DNA of 64,000 nt. Origin: Callipepla californica brunnescens. Lineage: Eukaryota > Chordata > Aves > Galliformes > Odontophoridae. The translations under genes were made by a program, and so were the position numbers. This document shows, in pieces, positions 33,966 to 45,200 of the stretch; the stretch's first letter is position 1, and the number at the start of each line of letters is the position of its first letter. The notes beneath the pieces are model-generated. The model did no database searches and was not told where the DNA came from. It worked only from the letters and a program-made list of their open reading frames with translations. The stretch covers positions 27,100,437-27,164,436 of the forward strand of contig JALIRH010000002.1 in NCBI GenBank assembly GCA_023055505.1, read 5' to 3'.

Positions 33966-36900
33966 AGAGTTTCCCTTTTTATGCAGCTCTCTGAAGTCCA
34001 ACAGTCAAAACGTGTTTCCTCTGTATTTGCTCTAGTAAAGCATGGACTTCTGTTATCAAGGTTACAAATGCAGTACTTACTACAAGTGTTATAAATTACT
34101 TGAAAACTGGGGAAGGAACAGGTTTTGCTTCAAGTGACTTTGTGTCTCAATGCCTTGACTCTTCTTTTTCATCCAGTTTTATGTGTCTTGTCTTCATTGT
34201 TTCATTACATGGTAGTCGGTTACTACAGTGTACTTCATTCCTGGGGACAGACCAGTATCTGGAGAGAAGGGATGAAGTTTTTACCTCAAGGAGTTATGGT
34301 TGAATCTTGTGGTTAAAGGCAACTTCCAAAAACAATCAGAAAGATCTTAATTTCTTTCAGTATCCATAATCAATAACTTGACTAGTTTTTTCAACTGACT
34401 GCAGATGGAAATCAGCAGCTTTGCTGGTGTTCTCCACCATATACATGCCAAAGGCAGGAACTCTTAAGCCCTGGTTTCACAGTCTGTACAGTTCAAGTAT
34501 TCTCTTCTGGTGATGTCAGTTACTGGGAATAAAATAAAATAAAATAAAATAAAATAAAATAAGAAAGGACCATCTTCTTGATTCCATGTAAAGGAGAATG
34601 GCCCAAGTTGATAAACTTTGTGATTTAAATAATCTGGGAGAGTTTTCCAGGCTTAAAAGTAAGCCCAGCATTGTGACAATCCTATACTAATTTTACCTCT
34701 GAATCAGAGGAAACTGTATAATTTCCATGGGATTGGTAAGATATGCTAAAGTTAAAAAAAAAATAAAATGTTGCTAAACCTTTAAAAAGCAGATTTCAGG
34801 AAAAATGAATCTTTACAGTGGAATCTTTTTTTTGTTGTTGTTGTTTTTAATAATCCTCTGTTTGGGACTACTGTAAGGGAAATTGCCATTAATGTCACTG
34901 TCAAATACACATATACAGTCAAACATGTGAAGCTTCTCTGAGTCTAGGCTGGTTATCTCACAAATCTGTGCAAAGCTCTGGTTAATAATTTATACCAGGC
35001 TTGAGGTGACAAGTTAAACACGCCCATTTTGTCTAAAATGCTATGAAGGCATCAAGATGGAGCCAAGCTGCAGGGTAAGTAGAGCTCAGCTGATGGGAAT
35101 CTGAGCATGTCGAGAAAGGGGGGTGCTGCTGTAAAGAAAATGAAATGTAATGAGATACTTTTTTCATGCATAATTCATGGGTGAAAACATGACTGCATAA
35201 AAAGCCATGGATTTTAACAAGGCAGGGCTGCAATCATACACATTATCTTCCCAGAGGAACTTTATATAATATTGGTCAAAAGGAGAGGATTCTGAATACC
35301 AGTACAAAATAAAGCTGACATGTTTTCAAATGCAGTAGAATTTACTTTAATGTACAGTGGCTGTAAAGGAAATAATTTGTATTTACATCTCAAAACACTT
35401 TCTAGAAAAAAAGATCAACAAAAAAACTTTAAAACATATGGCTGTGTTTCTTAGCTTAAAGAAAAAGTAAGATGAGGAATGAGAAAAACACCTCATATGG
35501 ATAAAAAAATCTAAAATACATAAACAGTATTTTGTTGAGTGTGTTGTTAAGATTGTGCTTTGAAATCTTTTGCAAGCATTTTCGCTTTTTAGAAGCAAAA
35601 TTTTTGATAGGAATGACTGCTGTGAACAGGTTTTAAAAAAGATAAAATGTTAGCTATTGTCACCATAAAATTTAATTTGGTTACATTTGCAAAAGCATAT
35701 ACTGTAATTCTGCTTTCAAGAACAGTTTAGTGGCTAGCACATGACTGTTTGAAATGGTGTTTAACGCTTGGGGTATTTAGCTGAAGGGATTAAAAATGGA
35801 ATGTTGATTAAAGCTTGGGATGTCTTAAATTTATCACCACAAAATCCTAATGACAGACTTAACTGGAAGGAGCTGGGGTGTCTCCTTTAGCTGCTTACTT
35901 TGTGGGAGCAGATCACATATAGAAAAGGACAGAACAAGATACAGGAGGTTTCAGAATTGCACAAGCTGAAGGAATCTGTGAAAGTTATTTGTTTAATTTA
36001 CACTGCACAATCTCAATATTTGTAAGGAAAGTAAAATAGCCATTTTGCATCCAGTTACAGTTTTATAGCCCTGACAGTTGGATGAAGAATGCATTAAGGG
36101 TTCAAAATGATTGATGTTTCAAAGTGTTCACCTTCCCTGGGATTTTTTTCCTCAGTTATATGGTATAAGAGAAACACTACAAAGAGGAGATAGTTGAATT
36201 GGTATTGTCGTTAAATAATCTAAGCCATTTAAATCAAATTATGTCATTAACCCCTACTCACAGTGACTCCAAATTCCTTTAAGTTTTGACAGCATAAAAA
36301 TAAGTATGATTTCTTTTTGAGCTAGTCAATAATACGTGATTACAGAATTTTATCAGTTCACAGCTTTTATATCAATTCAGGCTAAAGGAAACATGCAGCT
36401 TCCTTTTGCTCTCTCAAACAAACACCAATAGAGTTTTCATCTGTGATCACTAACTGTGCTCCTCCACAAAAGGTTTTCCATCTTAAGATGTCTATTGTCT
36501 GCATTTTTAATTTTTCTTAATGTTGCTTCAACAGAAAACACTGCTCCTCTGCGGCTTTTGCAGATTTTGCTTAACCTCTAAAGAGTTTGACAATGATTTG
36601 TCTCATAGTCTGACTTAACAAAATCTGATTATCTCTTGGTTTAATATAGGACTGGCTTGTCACGCTTGCTCATCCTTCGTGTAGAAGATTTTAGAAATTG
36701 AGCTGATCCTGGTCTTTGAATAGCTAATTTTCTGTAATGGTTTCCCTGCTTTTCGTAATTCTACGTTGTTAAAGGAGACAAGGAAGAGAAGAAGAAAACC
36801 AAGCTCCTGCTGTAGCATTTGCAAAGGAATTATTTCCATCTGCTCTTCTCTGCTTCTTAGAGAATGTGCCATCATTGACACATTCCCACCAGCTCTAGAT

Positions 36901-39746
36901 TTTGCTGCTTGTTTAGCCTCACTGAAAGGGCCATTTCCAAGCAAGCAAATCATTTGTTTAGATACCTGTGTTCGAAGGGAAGTTCTCCAATGCTTCACCA
37001 GGCTGAATACTTGGAAATGCAAAGCATCTGAAAAGGGATCAAATGATAATATTAACAAAATTTCTCACTAGGAACTATGTCATGCAGGCCTTGTGGTTAG
37101 GAGTATGTGGCTAAGATGACATCACACAATCTCAACTTCTTTTTTATTTATTATCTGCTTAATTTTCATGAGCCCCCTCAGATGTTACGCAATGGGGTTT
37201 TGTGATGTGTACAGGGTCTGAGACTCTACAGATGTGACTCTACAGTGGACAGTGGGTGCTTTGTAGCTAAGAATTTGCTGTACAGGTGTTATTATATTCT
37301 TTGTATTTGTTGTAGTTCACATGGAAATAAATAGGAGTCATTACCTTCAGAGCAACCTACATACTTTGCTCACCCATAACATTGAATGCATCCTAAATGA
37401 CAACTGACAAACTTCATAACAAATAAACAAAAACCAATAAGAAATTTCAATAATAAAGCAGCAAGATAAATGTTAGTACTATAGCAGACTACTGTGAAAA
37501 AGTACATCAAATGTCAGTAAGTACACAATTGCTACCAAAGTGGTTAAACAATGACTTCTGTAGTAGTTTAAATAACCCAGACTGTTGGACAAGGTATGGA
37601 AAAAGCTGTAACAAAGAAGTGAAAAGTCTTCAATTTTGATAATATTTCTAAAACTGATTGCTCTTTGATTTCCACAAAATACTTAATCTCTTTGCTTCTA
37701 TCTCTAAAATAGTAATGACAATAGTAGTGCTAATGGTAATAATATTCTAAATGAGATTGAATATTAATTTGTTACATATATATTTTATTTATATGGTAAA
37801 AAAATGTAAGGTGCCATGTATAGATACCAAGATATGTCTGGGGCTTAGTTTAAGGCCTTCCTAATAATTAATGCATAGCATTGTACTTTCTGAAATAAAT
37901 ATTTGGCATTGATATTATACTACCAGAAAAAACTGCACATTCAACAGCAACATAGTAGACCTGTCAGAAGGCTAGAGACAGGCAGAAGAAAGGAGAGCTT
38001 ATTTTAACACAAATCATCACCAAGGTTACAAAGAATATTCACATCATACATATTCTGCACTCTTTTGATATTTAAGATGTGAAAATGAGACATATGCTGA
38101 GATGTTTTAATTTAGATAATAATTTTCTATCTTTGGGAGGAAAATAATAGAACTGAAGGAAAAGGCTTCTATCAACGCATTTTCTCGCAAAATGACAGTA
38201 ATGAAATGAAATGATAAAGATAAATCATGCTATATTTGTTCATAGCCACAGTGTTGTAAGATTATAGTTGAAGTGCTATGAGTGCAAGGAACAAAAATGC
38301 AAGTGAGAAATTTCATACCTTACTTGTTAGTCAAAGCATCTGATAAGCATGAGTGATCAGACCTTTTTTCACTTTTTGGACTCCAAATGCCCAACTTGAA
38401 AACTGCCTCATTACTAGGAACAGTGCTCACAAACATGCAGTGCCCTTCCTTCCTGTCCTTCCTCCAACCTCAAAAGTCCTTTTCCAGACACACCTAGTCT
38501 ATCTTAATGATTTATTTTAATACCATGGTAATACATTTTTTTCAAAACACTAACTTTGTAGCTCCTCATCTGAACTTGTAGACTGCAAGTATGGTTTCCC
38601 TTTTGGAGGAGAGAACACCAGGTACCTACCTCCTCAGTAGTTTGTTGGATAGCATTAAATTACTATTCTGGACATAGAGACAGAAAAAACCCAATTACTG
38701 TACAATTAGTTGATGTCTTGGCATCGTAAAAATTGAATATTTGATATCAGTGAGGTCTCTCATTTTAGCTATCAAATCAAGAGGTGAGATGTTGCTGCAG
38801 CCAAAGGACACAGGTGTTGCGTTCCTAAGCATGCATGGAAGGAGGGGTGATTAACTTTCTATTGTGCTTCCAGCTTTATTTGATGAGATTCTGAGTATTT
38901 CCAGCATCTGAAAAACACTAAAACTACAGTCCTCTAAACATGACTATGAGAACAGGAAGTCATTTCTGTTCATTCTGCTGAAGAATTTATACAGACTGTC
39001 AGAACAATTTTGTTGAACATAGTGCTATGACTACAACAGCACTGTTATCTGTGGCAGCAGATATGAAGTTGACTTAGAAGGAGTTAATAAATGAGCAACT
39101 CTGTACATGATCTATGACTTAGGAATGATTCAGCATCCATAGAAAGTTGCTTTAGGAATATCCAGCAGGACTCAGTCACTCTCATTTAACAGTGCTCCCA
39201 AAATGATTTGTCCAAAACACACAGTATAATCCCCTAGATTACGTGTAGATGAGAGTGCAAGATGTTCTGACGGCCTTGAGATAGTGAGTCTGTCAAACTT
39301 CAGTACTTCCCATTTTCTACCATCCTTTAAGGGAATATAAGTATATGTCTCTATGAGTGATCCAGATGACTAAGAAACTTCTCTTTTGGTCCAGACAGAA
39401 CTCAGCCCTTATGGAATGAGTACAAAATGATCCATTACATGGTGAGTTTGGTTGTGCATAAAGAAGGAAGGACTAAAGTTTGATTTGTTGTGATTTGCCA
39501 TGGTTCTGATCATGTCTTTTTTTCACAACCAATGAAGCTTTTACTAATTGCTGGTCCTAATACCTCATATTTTTCTTTATTAACTCTACTTACGCTACAT
39601 TCATTAAACTGTTCAACCTGGAGACTCATAGCAAAACAGATCTTAATTATTGTGTCTTATTGTTTGTATACCTTGTTATTTTCAAATGTTCTTTTCTTCT
39701 TGCAGACCGTATACATACTGTGAGAAAATGTGTTGACTCCACCAAA
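33966..39746. other. Non-coding AT-rich stretch
   Basis: Nearly 5.8 kb without a recognised transposon or gene. The longest frames (132 and 101 codons on opposite strands at 36660-37071) overlap each other and lack domains. An (AAAAT)n microsatellite at 34529-34562 is the clearest feature. About 35000-35260 has a slightly more complex texture but no firm signal. Confidence 0.6.
34529..34562. repeat. (AATAA)n pentanucleotide microsatellite
   Basis: About seven perfect AATAA/AAAAT units. The motif is complementary to the TTTTA microsatellite at 1426-1489. Confidence 0.93.
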
Positions 39747-40304
39747 TGGAGGCTACTCTGAAAGCGATGTCCTTATTTATTTCCATGGAAACTACAACAA
39801 ATACAAAGAGCACAATAACACTGTTTAATAGAGAAAATTCTCTGATATAACCATCATTTTTCAACATAGTCACCACCATTAGCTATGCATTTTCAATAGT
39901 GATGAATAAGAGCCTGCATGCTGCACTCCCATCAACACCAGAGAAGATGACCCACTGTTTCACAGGTATTACGATGGTGTAATTGCTGAAACGCACCAAT
40001 CACTGTCTCACTGCACTAACATCCCCACTGTTTAGTTTCCATAAAAGTTTGTCAAGGACTGATTAATATAAATGGGTACAGCTTTTTCTGCGTGGAGAAA
40101 TTCAATTACACCCCTTTACTTAATAAGCACTTCAGATGGCACTTTTTCAGACTGCCCCTCTGCTGCCATCTGTTTCACAGCAACAGAATATAATGGGATA
40201 TTATTGGGGAGATTCAACCTCAACTGCCATACCAGCAACATCTGTTCCTGATGTTGTAGGCTAACATAATAAAATAGGAGGTGTTACATTTGGAGCAAGC
40301 ATCA
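39747..40304 (-). mobile_element. Mariner (Galluhop/Mariner1_GG-like) internal-deletion copy, ~558 bp
   Basis: The two ends are imperfect inverted repeats: the left CTACTCTGAAAGCGATG pairs with the right TGTTACATTTGGAGCAAG, both matching the recalled chicken mariner terminus (CTGCTCCGAAAGTAATGCC). The interior contains words of that element, such as ATTTCCATGGAAACTACAAC, CAACATAGTCACCACCATTA and CTGCCCCTCTGCTGCCATCT. On the minus strand a transposase start is visible (ATG at 40169), but the frame stops after 17 codons (TAA at 40116-40118) and most of the transposase is missing. It is a dead, non-autonomous copy. A TA follows the right end, but the left side reads AA, so the target duplication is decayed. 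The element directly abuts a CR1 fragment. Confidence 0.88.
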
Positions 40305-41105
40305 TAGTGTTCCAACTGGAGTGTATGAGGGCACAGCAGAGGGGGACAATCACCTTCTTTGCCCTGGTGGACACACGTTTTTTGATGCAGTTGGGCTTCT
40401 AGGATGCAAGTGCACACTGCTGGCTCATGTCCAGCTTTTTGTCCACTAGAACCCTGAAGTTCTCCTCTAAGTGAGACCTTCTCCCATTTTGTACTCATAT
40501 CTAGGATTGCCCTGACCCATGTGCAACACCTCGCACTTGACTTTATTGAACTTAATTAAGTTCATGCATGCTCACTTTTCAATCTTTCCCAGATTGCTTA
40601 GGATGGCATCCTTTCCTTCTGTTTTATGAACAGCACCACTCAGCTTAGTGTAATCAGCAAACGTGCTGAGGGTGCACTCAATCCCATTAACAATGTCATT
40701 GTTTATGCCATGCCCCACCATTTGTGTTAAAGACCATTAGTCCCAAGGCAGACCCCTGGGGGATGCCATTTGTTACCAGACTCCACCTGGGCATAGAGTC
40801 ATTGAACACAACCCTTTGGCTATGACAATCCAACAGATTCCTTATCCACTGAATAGTCCACCTTTCAAACCACCCTCTTTGTAATTTAGAGATAAGAATG
40901 TGGTGTGGAACTATGAAAAAGCAGATATCATTAGTTACTATTCCTTTGTCCTCTGATGCTGTCACTTTACCATAGAAGGCCATCAGATTGGTCAGGAAGA
41001 ATCTGTCCTTTGTGGAGCTGTGCTGGCTGCCAATAATCACTTCCTCATCTTGCCTGTGCTTTAACATAGCTTCCAGGATCTGTTCAATGATCTTCACAAG
41101 AAAAA
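40305..41105 (-). mobile_element. CR1 LINE fragment, reverse-transcriptase region, lacking its 3' end
   Basis: Minus-strand ORF2 sequence. The frame 40696-41097 (133 codons) carries [19 protein letters not shown] and the reverse-transcriptase motif GIPQGSALG. Downstream, in another frame, the catalytic motif reads FADYTKLS where CR1 has FADD, so the second aspartate codon (40650-40652) has changed to tyrosine. The fragment continues to the segment encoding PLYSALVRP-type sequence and then stops abruptly at the mariner end at 40304-40305. CR1 copies are normally 5'-truncated but keep their 3' end, so loss of the 3' ~600 bp here is unusual and implies deletion or rearrangement at the mariner junction. 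Inactive. Confidence 0.92.
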
Positions 41106-42241
41106 GTGAAGTATAATTATGAAGTCAAACTCATTTAATAATTTTATTTGTAAGATGAAATTCTTTGGGCATTGTACATTAGCAACACGTTTTCTACAAA
41201 TGAGGTACATAGGTCACACTAAAAAGGTGACGTTATGGAAAATATTAGTTACAAGACAACCTCAGTATTCTACCTATGATGGGGAAAGAGATCCTTGAAT
41301 AAATAAACTCAAGAATGTGATGAGAACAAAAGGTAGAATTACATTTCTACATGGAATAAACAGTAACATACTTAGATTATTGGTTTATGATAATTTCAGA
41401 AAAGTTTAGTAAAAGCTATTAGAATGATTCCAGTTGAATAGACAAAGAACTTAGTTAATTAAGTTTTTCAGAAGGTCAAGATCAGTCTTTATCACATTGT
41501 TCTAGGAAAATAGATTTTTTTTTATAGTACCAGATTTAATTTAGGAGAAAAAAGCTTTTTCTTGCTCTCAGTGGCAGTAGAATGAAGTTAGGCACATTCA
41601 TCTGAGAAGTAAAGTGCATATTTTTAGAAGTGAAAGTAATGAAGCAATAGAACAATTTACCTATGAAAGTAATGGATTTTCTATCACCTGAAATCTATAA
41701 ATTAAGACTGCATATAGTTTTGGAAGATACAGTACATCTCATACGAAAGTTATGGGTTTGATTTGGAAATTACTGAGTGACATTCTCTGCCCTATGCTAT
41801 AGAAGGAGGTCAAGCTAGAAGATAGTAATGGACTCTTAAGGCTTCAAAATCTCTGAAACTTAGCCATGCTTTCACTTAATGAACAATACAGCAGAAAACA
41901 CTGCAATACCTCATAACACCATCCCTCTACCATTCCTTTCTGCCTAAAAGCATAGATGACTTCAATGATATAAAACACTAAAACTTCTAAAAATATAATA
42001 CAAAATTTCCTGCTATATTGTACACATGTCATTTGGTGACTTTAAGGGAACTATGAACTACAATGTAAAAAATAAGTCAAACAGCTTAAAAACTGTAGCA
42101 GTGTAGGTTTTAAGAAAAACTAATCAACATTTAAAAGTCTGTCTGTATCACAAATAAATCACAAACTCATTAAAAAATTATTTAAATTCTTATGGTGCTT
42201 TATGTTTTGCTTTTTTTTTTTTTTTTTTAATTGAAATACAA
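41106..42241. other. Non-coding AT-rich spacer between transposon fragments
   Basis: Unique AT-rich DNA with short frames only. It ends in an 18-base T run (about 42212-42229). On the minus strand this is an oligo-A following the CR1-linked flank described in the inverted-repeat entry. Confidence 0.6.
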
Positions 42242-42383
42242 ATAAATTCAGGACATTCCCAGGGAAGATGGCCATTAGTAGGCCTTCAGTAGTCTGTTTT
42301 AGTCAGCTTCTTGACTGCTTCATGTGTTTTGCTTAGTGCAATGCACTTACTTACTTGAAGAAACATCTAGCAGGCTGTTTTCA
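42242..42383 (-). repeat. CR1-linked flank sequence, copy A of an inverted pair
   Basis: Not CR1 and not any family I recognise, but about 142 bp whose reverse complement matches 45059-45200 closely. Shared words include TTTCTTCAAGTAAGTAAGTG, GCATTGCACTAA, GTCAAGAAGCTG and GGGAATGTCCTGAATTTAT. Each copy lies immediately 3' of a CR1 end. On the minus strand copy A is followed, about 12 bases on, by 18 A (42212-42229). It could be a 3'-transduced sequence, a subfamily-specific extension, or part of a local inverted duplication. Confidence 0.85.
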
Positions 42384-43055
42384 GAGAACCATAGAATTAT
42401 TTGAGTTGGAAGGGACCCTTAGACGTCATCTGGTCCAACTTGCTTGCAATGAATTGAGACACTTACAGCTAGATCGGGTTACTTAGAGCTCCTTCAGCCT
42501 TGAATGTCACACAGGACAGGCATCCACCATCTCTCTGAGCAACCCATTCCAGTGTCTCACCACTCTTACTGTAAAAAGTGTCTTCCTTATATCACTCAAA
42601 AGAGAGGTGTTCCATTCCTTGGAATCTTTTTTACGGCCCTCCTCTGAATGCTCTCCAGCAGGTCTCTCCTGTACTGAAGACTTCACATCTGGACACGGTT
42701 GTCCAGGTGAGGTCTCACCAGCAGTGTCTCACCAGGTGGTAGAGGGGCAGGAGCACCTCTGTGTCCCTGTTGACAGCATTTCTTTTGATGCAGCTCAGGA
42801 TATGGTTGGCTTTCTGGGCAGAGAGGGCACAATGCTGGCTCATTTCCAGCTTGTTGTCCACTGGTATTGTACTGTCCTTTTTGGCAGGGCTGTGCTCAAT
42901 CTTTTTGTCTCCTGTCTTGTACTGACAGTGTTGGGTTGTTATGACCCAGGTGCAAGAGTTCACATTTGGATTTATTGAAGCTCATGAAGTTTTCCTGGTC
43001 CCACTGCTAAAGCCTGTCAAGGTCTCTCTAAATGGCATCCTGTTCCTAGAGATTG
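42384..43055 (-). mobile_element. CR1 LINE fragment, C-terminal ORF2 and 3' end, internally deleted
   Basis: Minus strand. The frame 42715-42963 encodes the CR1 segment with KLEMSQHCALSAQKANHILS. Downstream comes the ORF2 end (GGAATGGGTTGCTCAGAGAG) and the 3' untranslated part (GTTGGACCAGATGACGTCTA). Compared with the copy at 44620-45058 it lacks about 200 bp between CTCTCTTTTGAG and ACACTTTTTACAGTAAGAG, an internal deletion that removes the LFSLEKRR-type region. The 3' tail is a single CTATGGTTC word rather than repeated octamers, as in the other copy. Truncated 5' near 43055. Confidence 0.92.
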
Positions 43056-44339
43056 TTGACGAATGAAGTCCTCCTTCTATATTTCACTTCTGAATGTACT
43101 GCAACAAAATATTTTGACAATATAAAGCATTAACCTTCAGCATTAATCCTGTAGGAGATTCATGACATTAACTTTTTTACACATTTGCAAACCGGTTAGT
43201 TTTAAGAATCTTAGACTATCTCTGAAAGACATCACAGGGCACTACATTAAAACAAAGATTAAATTATTAAAAACAAATAGCAACATGACCCCTTCTACTA
43301 ATAATAGTAATAATATCTAAAATCTTCTCCAGCTTCTTGATTTATTACTGAGTTGTAAAATAAAGTCTCTCCAGGAGCATGCAGTCAATACATGGCCTAA
43401 TGTAAATCTCCACATTTCAAGAGAGTTAAATTAATGGACTTTTTTTTTTTTTGCAATAAAGACATTTTCTAATTGAATGACCATGTGAAAGTAGCTCTTT
43501 AAAATTCAATGATATATATATGATATATATCTTTTTTTTCTGTTCCAGGGAATACTTTTTCTGATTTCTGTTATATTCAATGAACATATAGATACTGGGT
43601 AAGTTAAGAATTTATATGCTCCTTCTGATTGTCTAGGTATCACCTCATGTTTTGGATTTGGATTTTTTGTTATCTGGGTCACAGAGAAAGGATCGTCTGC
43701 ACCCGGGGGAGAAGAGGAATAATGAATCTCATCCAGTATCCAATACCGTACAAAGGGGAAAGAAGTGCATTCTGCAGATTAGTAAGAAATATGCAAGAAT
43801 ACCCTGGAAATGATGTGTTCGGTCTTTATGTATGAATTAAAGCCTTCATTTTCTAATAGCTTATTCTAATTTCCCTGTGTGGTTAGTATGGTAGACCTTA
43901 AGCCCAAGAAATGATTAAGAAAAGAAATCTATTTTACTTTAGGATGTAATCCTTCCATTTGCTGATACCAATAGATTGGTCAAGTGGCAAAGACTAGAGA
44001 AGCTATAAAAAGACTACTGAAGGCTATAAAAAGATATGTGAAGGGACTTCATTTCCCTATAAGTTGTGATATCATAGCCAAATTTTTAGTGACATCTTAT
44101 CATTGTTTAATGTCTGAAACATTATTTCATCTATGAGCATGCTGTCCTTTTGAAATATGTCTGTGTATCTGAATCACAGACCATGGGCCATGACCACAAT
44201 GATTACAAAGATTAAAAAGAAAAATCTTACCTGACTTATTTTTTACTGAATCTCTAAAGAAAAGAATACTTACTTAGAAATTAAATATCTAGCCTTCATC
44301 ATGCTCAAATAAGACAAGGACCACAATTACCTTGTTCTA
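43056..44339. other. Non-coding AT-rich loop between inverted CR1 copies
   Basis: Unique DNA with an oligo-T (43440-43453), a TA-rich patch (43512-43530) and a tandem GCTATAAAAAGA word at about 44001-44033. A 68-codon plus frame at 43629-43835 contains some CpGs but has no recognisable domain. Confidence 0.6.
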
Positions 44340-44619
44340 TGTGAATCACTACGAAAGTAATGTCTCTTGTATATTTCCATGGAAACTACAATAGATGCAA
44401 AGATCACAATGACACTGTTCAATGGAGAAAATTCTCAACTACAAAATAGTACTTATCAACATAGTCACCACTATAAACTATGCATTTTCACAAGCAATGA
44501 ACAACAGCCTGCATGCTGTACTTTTTTGGGCATTTTCTTGGGCATTTAAAACATGACTAGTCTTTCACCTCAGTGTTACCACTGCTGAAATATATGAATC
44601 ACTGCCTCACTGTGTCCAG
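44340..44619 (-). mobile_element. Mariner (Galluhop/Mariner1_GG-like) fragment, one end only
   Basis: Opens with the same terminus as the copy at 39747 (CTACGAAAGTAATGTCTC) followed by ATTTCCATGGAAACTACAAT and CAACATAGTCACCACTATAA, and ends inside the element at CACTGCCTCACTGTGTCC. Sequence resuming at 44620 is CR1 on the opposite strand, so the other half of the mariner is missing. No transposase frame survives. It shares the same internal deletion style as the first copy but has diverged independently. A stretch near 44520-44565 differs from it and may be a small rearrangement. Confidence 0.85.
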
Positions 44620-45058
44620 AGGAGAGCCACAAAAAAGATTCCAAGGGATGGAATACCTCTCTTTTGAGGGTAGGCTGAGAGAGCTGAGGCTGTTCAGCCT
44701 GGAGAAGAGAAGACTCTGGGGAAACTGGAGAGCAGCCTTTCAGTATCTAAAAGATAGCTATAACAATGAAGGGAACAGACTCTTTAGCAGGCTCCTTTGT
44801 GAAAGGACAAGGGGAAATGGTTTCATACTTAAGGAGGGGAGATTTGGATTGGAAGATGCTTTTTACAATAAGGGTGGTGAGATACTGGAATGGGTTGCTC
44901 AGAGAAGTGATGGATGTTTGTCCTTTGTGACATTCAAGGATGGCCTGGAGGGGCTCTAAGTAACCTGATCTAGCTGTAGGTGTCTCCCTTCATTGCAAGT
45001 GAGTTGGACCAGATGACCTTTAAAGGTCCCTTCTTACTCAAACAATTGTATGGTTCTC
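44620..45058 (+). mobile_element. CR1 LINE fragment, C-terminal ORF2 and 3' end
   Basis: Plus strand. The 128-codon frame 44573-44959 starts in the mariner remnant and runs without a stop through CR1 ORF2 C-terminal sequence: RLRELRLFSLEKRRLWGNW, FQYLKDSYNNEG, CERTRGNGF. It is thus a chimeric open frame created by the junction, not a functional gene. The 3' untranslated part (GAGTTGGACCAGATGACCTT) ends in TTGTATGGTTCTC. It closely matches the minus-strand copy at 42384-43055 and belongs to the same CR1 subfamily. Confidence 0.93.
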
Positions 45059-45200
45059 ATAAAACAGCCTGGAAGGTGTTTCTTCAAGTAAGTAAGTGCA
45101 TTGCACTAATCATGACAGATGAAATAGTCAAGAAGCTGTCTAAAGCAACCTATGGGGTGCCTATTAATGACCATCTTGCCTGGGAATGTCCTGAATTTAT
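45059..45200 (+). repeat. CR1-linked flank sequence, copy B of an inverted pair
   Basis: About 142 bp homologous, in reverse orientation, to 42242-42383. It begins with AAAACAGCCTGG directly after the CR1 end and stops after GAATTTAT, where similarity to copy A is lost. Unlike copy A there is no oligo-A beyond it. Part of a meaningless 85-codon frame (44980-45237). Confidence 0.85.

Noticed and set aside
36660..37071. 132- and 101-codon open frames on opposite strands
   Set aside because: Both cover the same DNA and neither resembles a family. Likely a stop-poor patch by chance.
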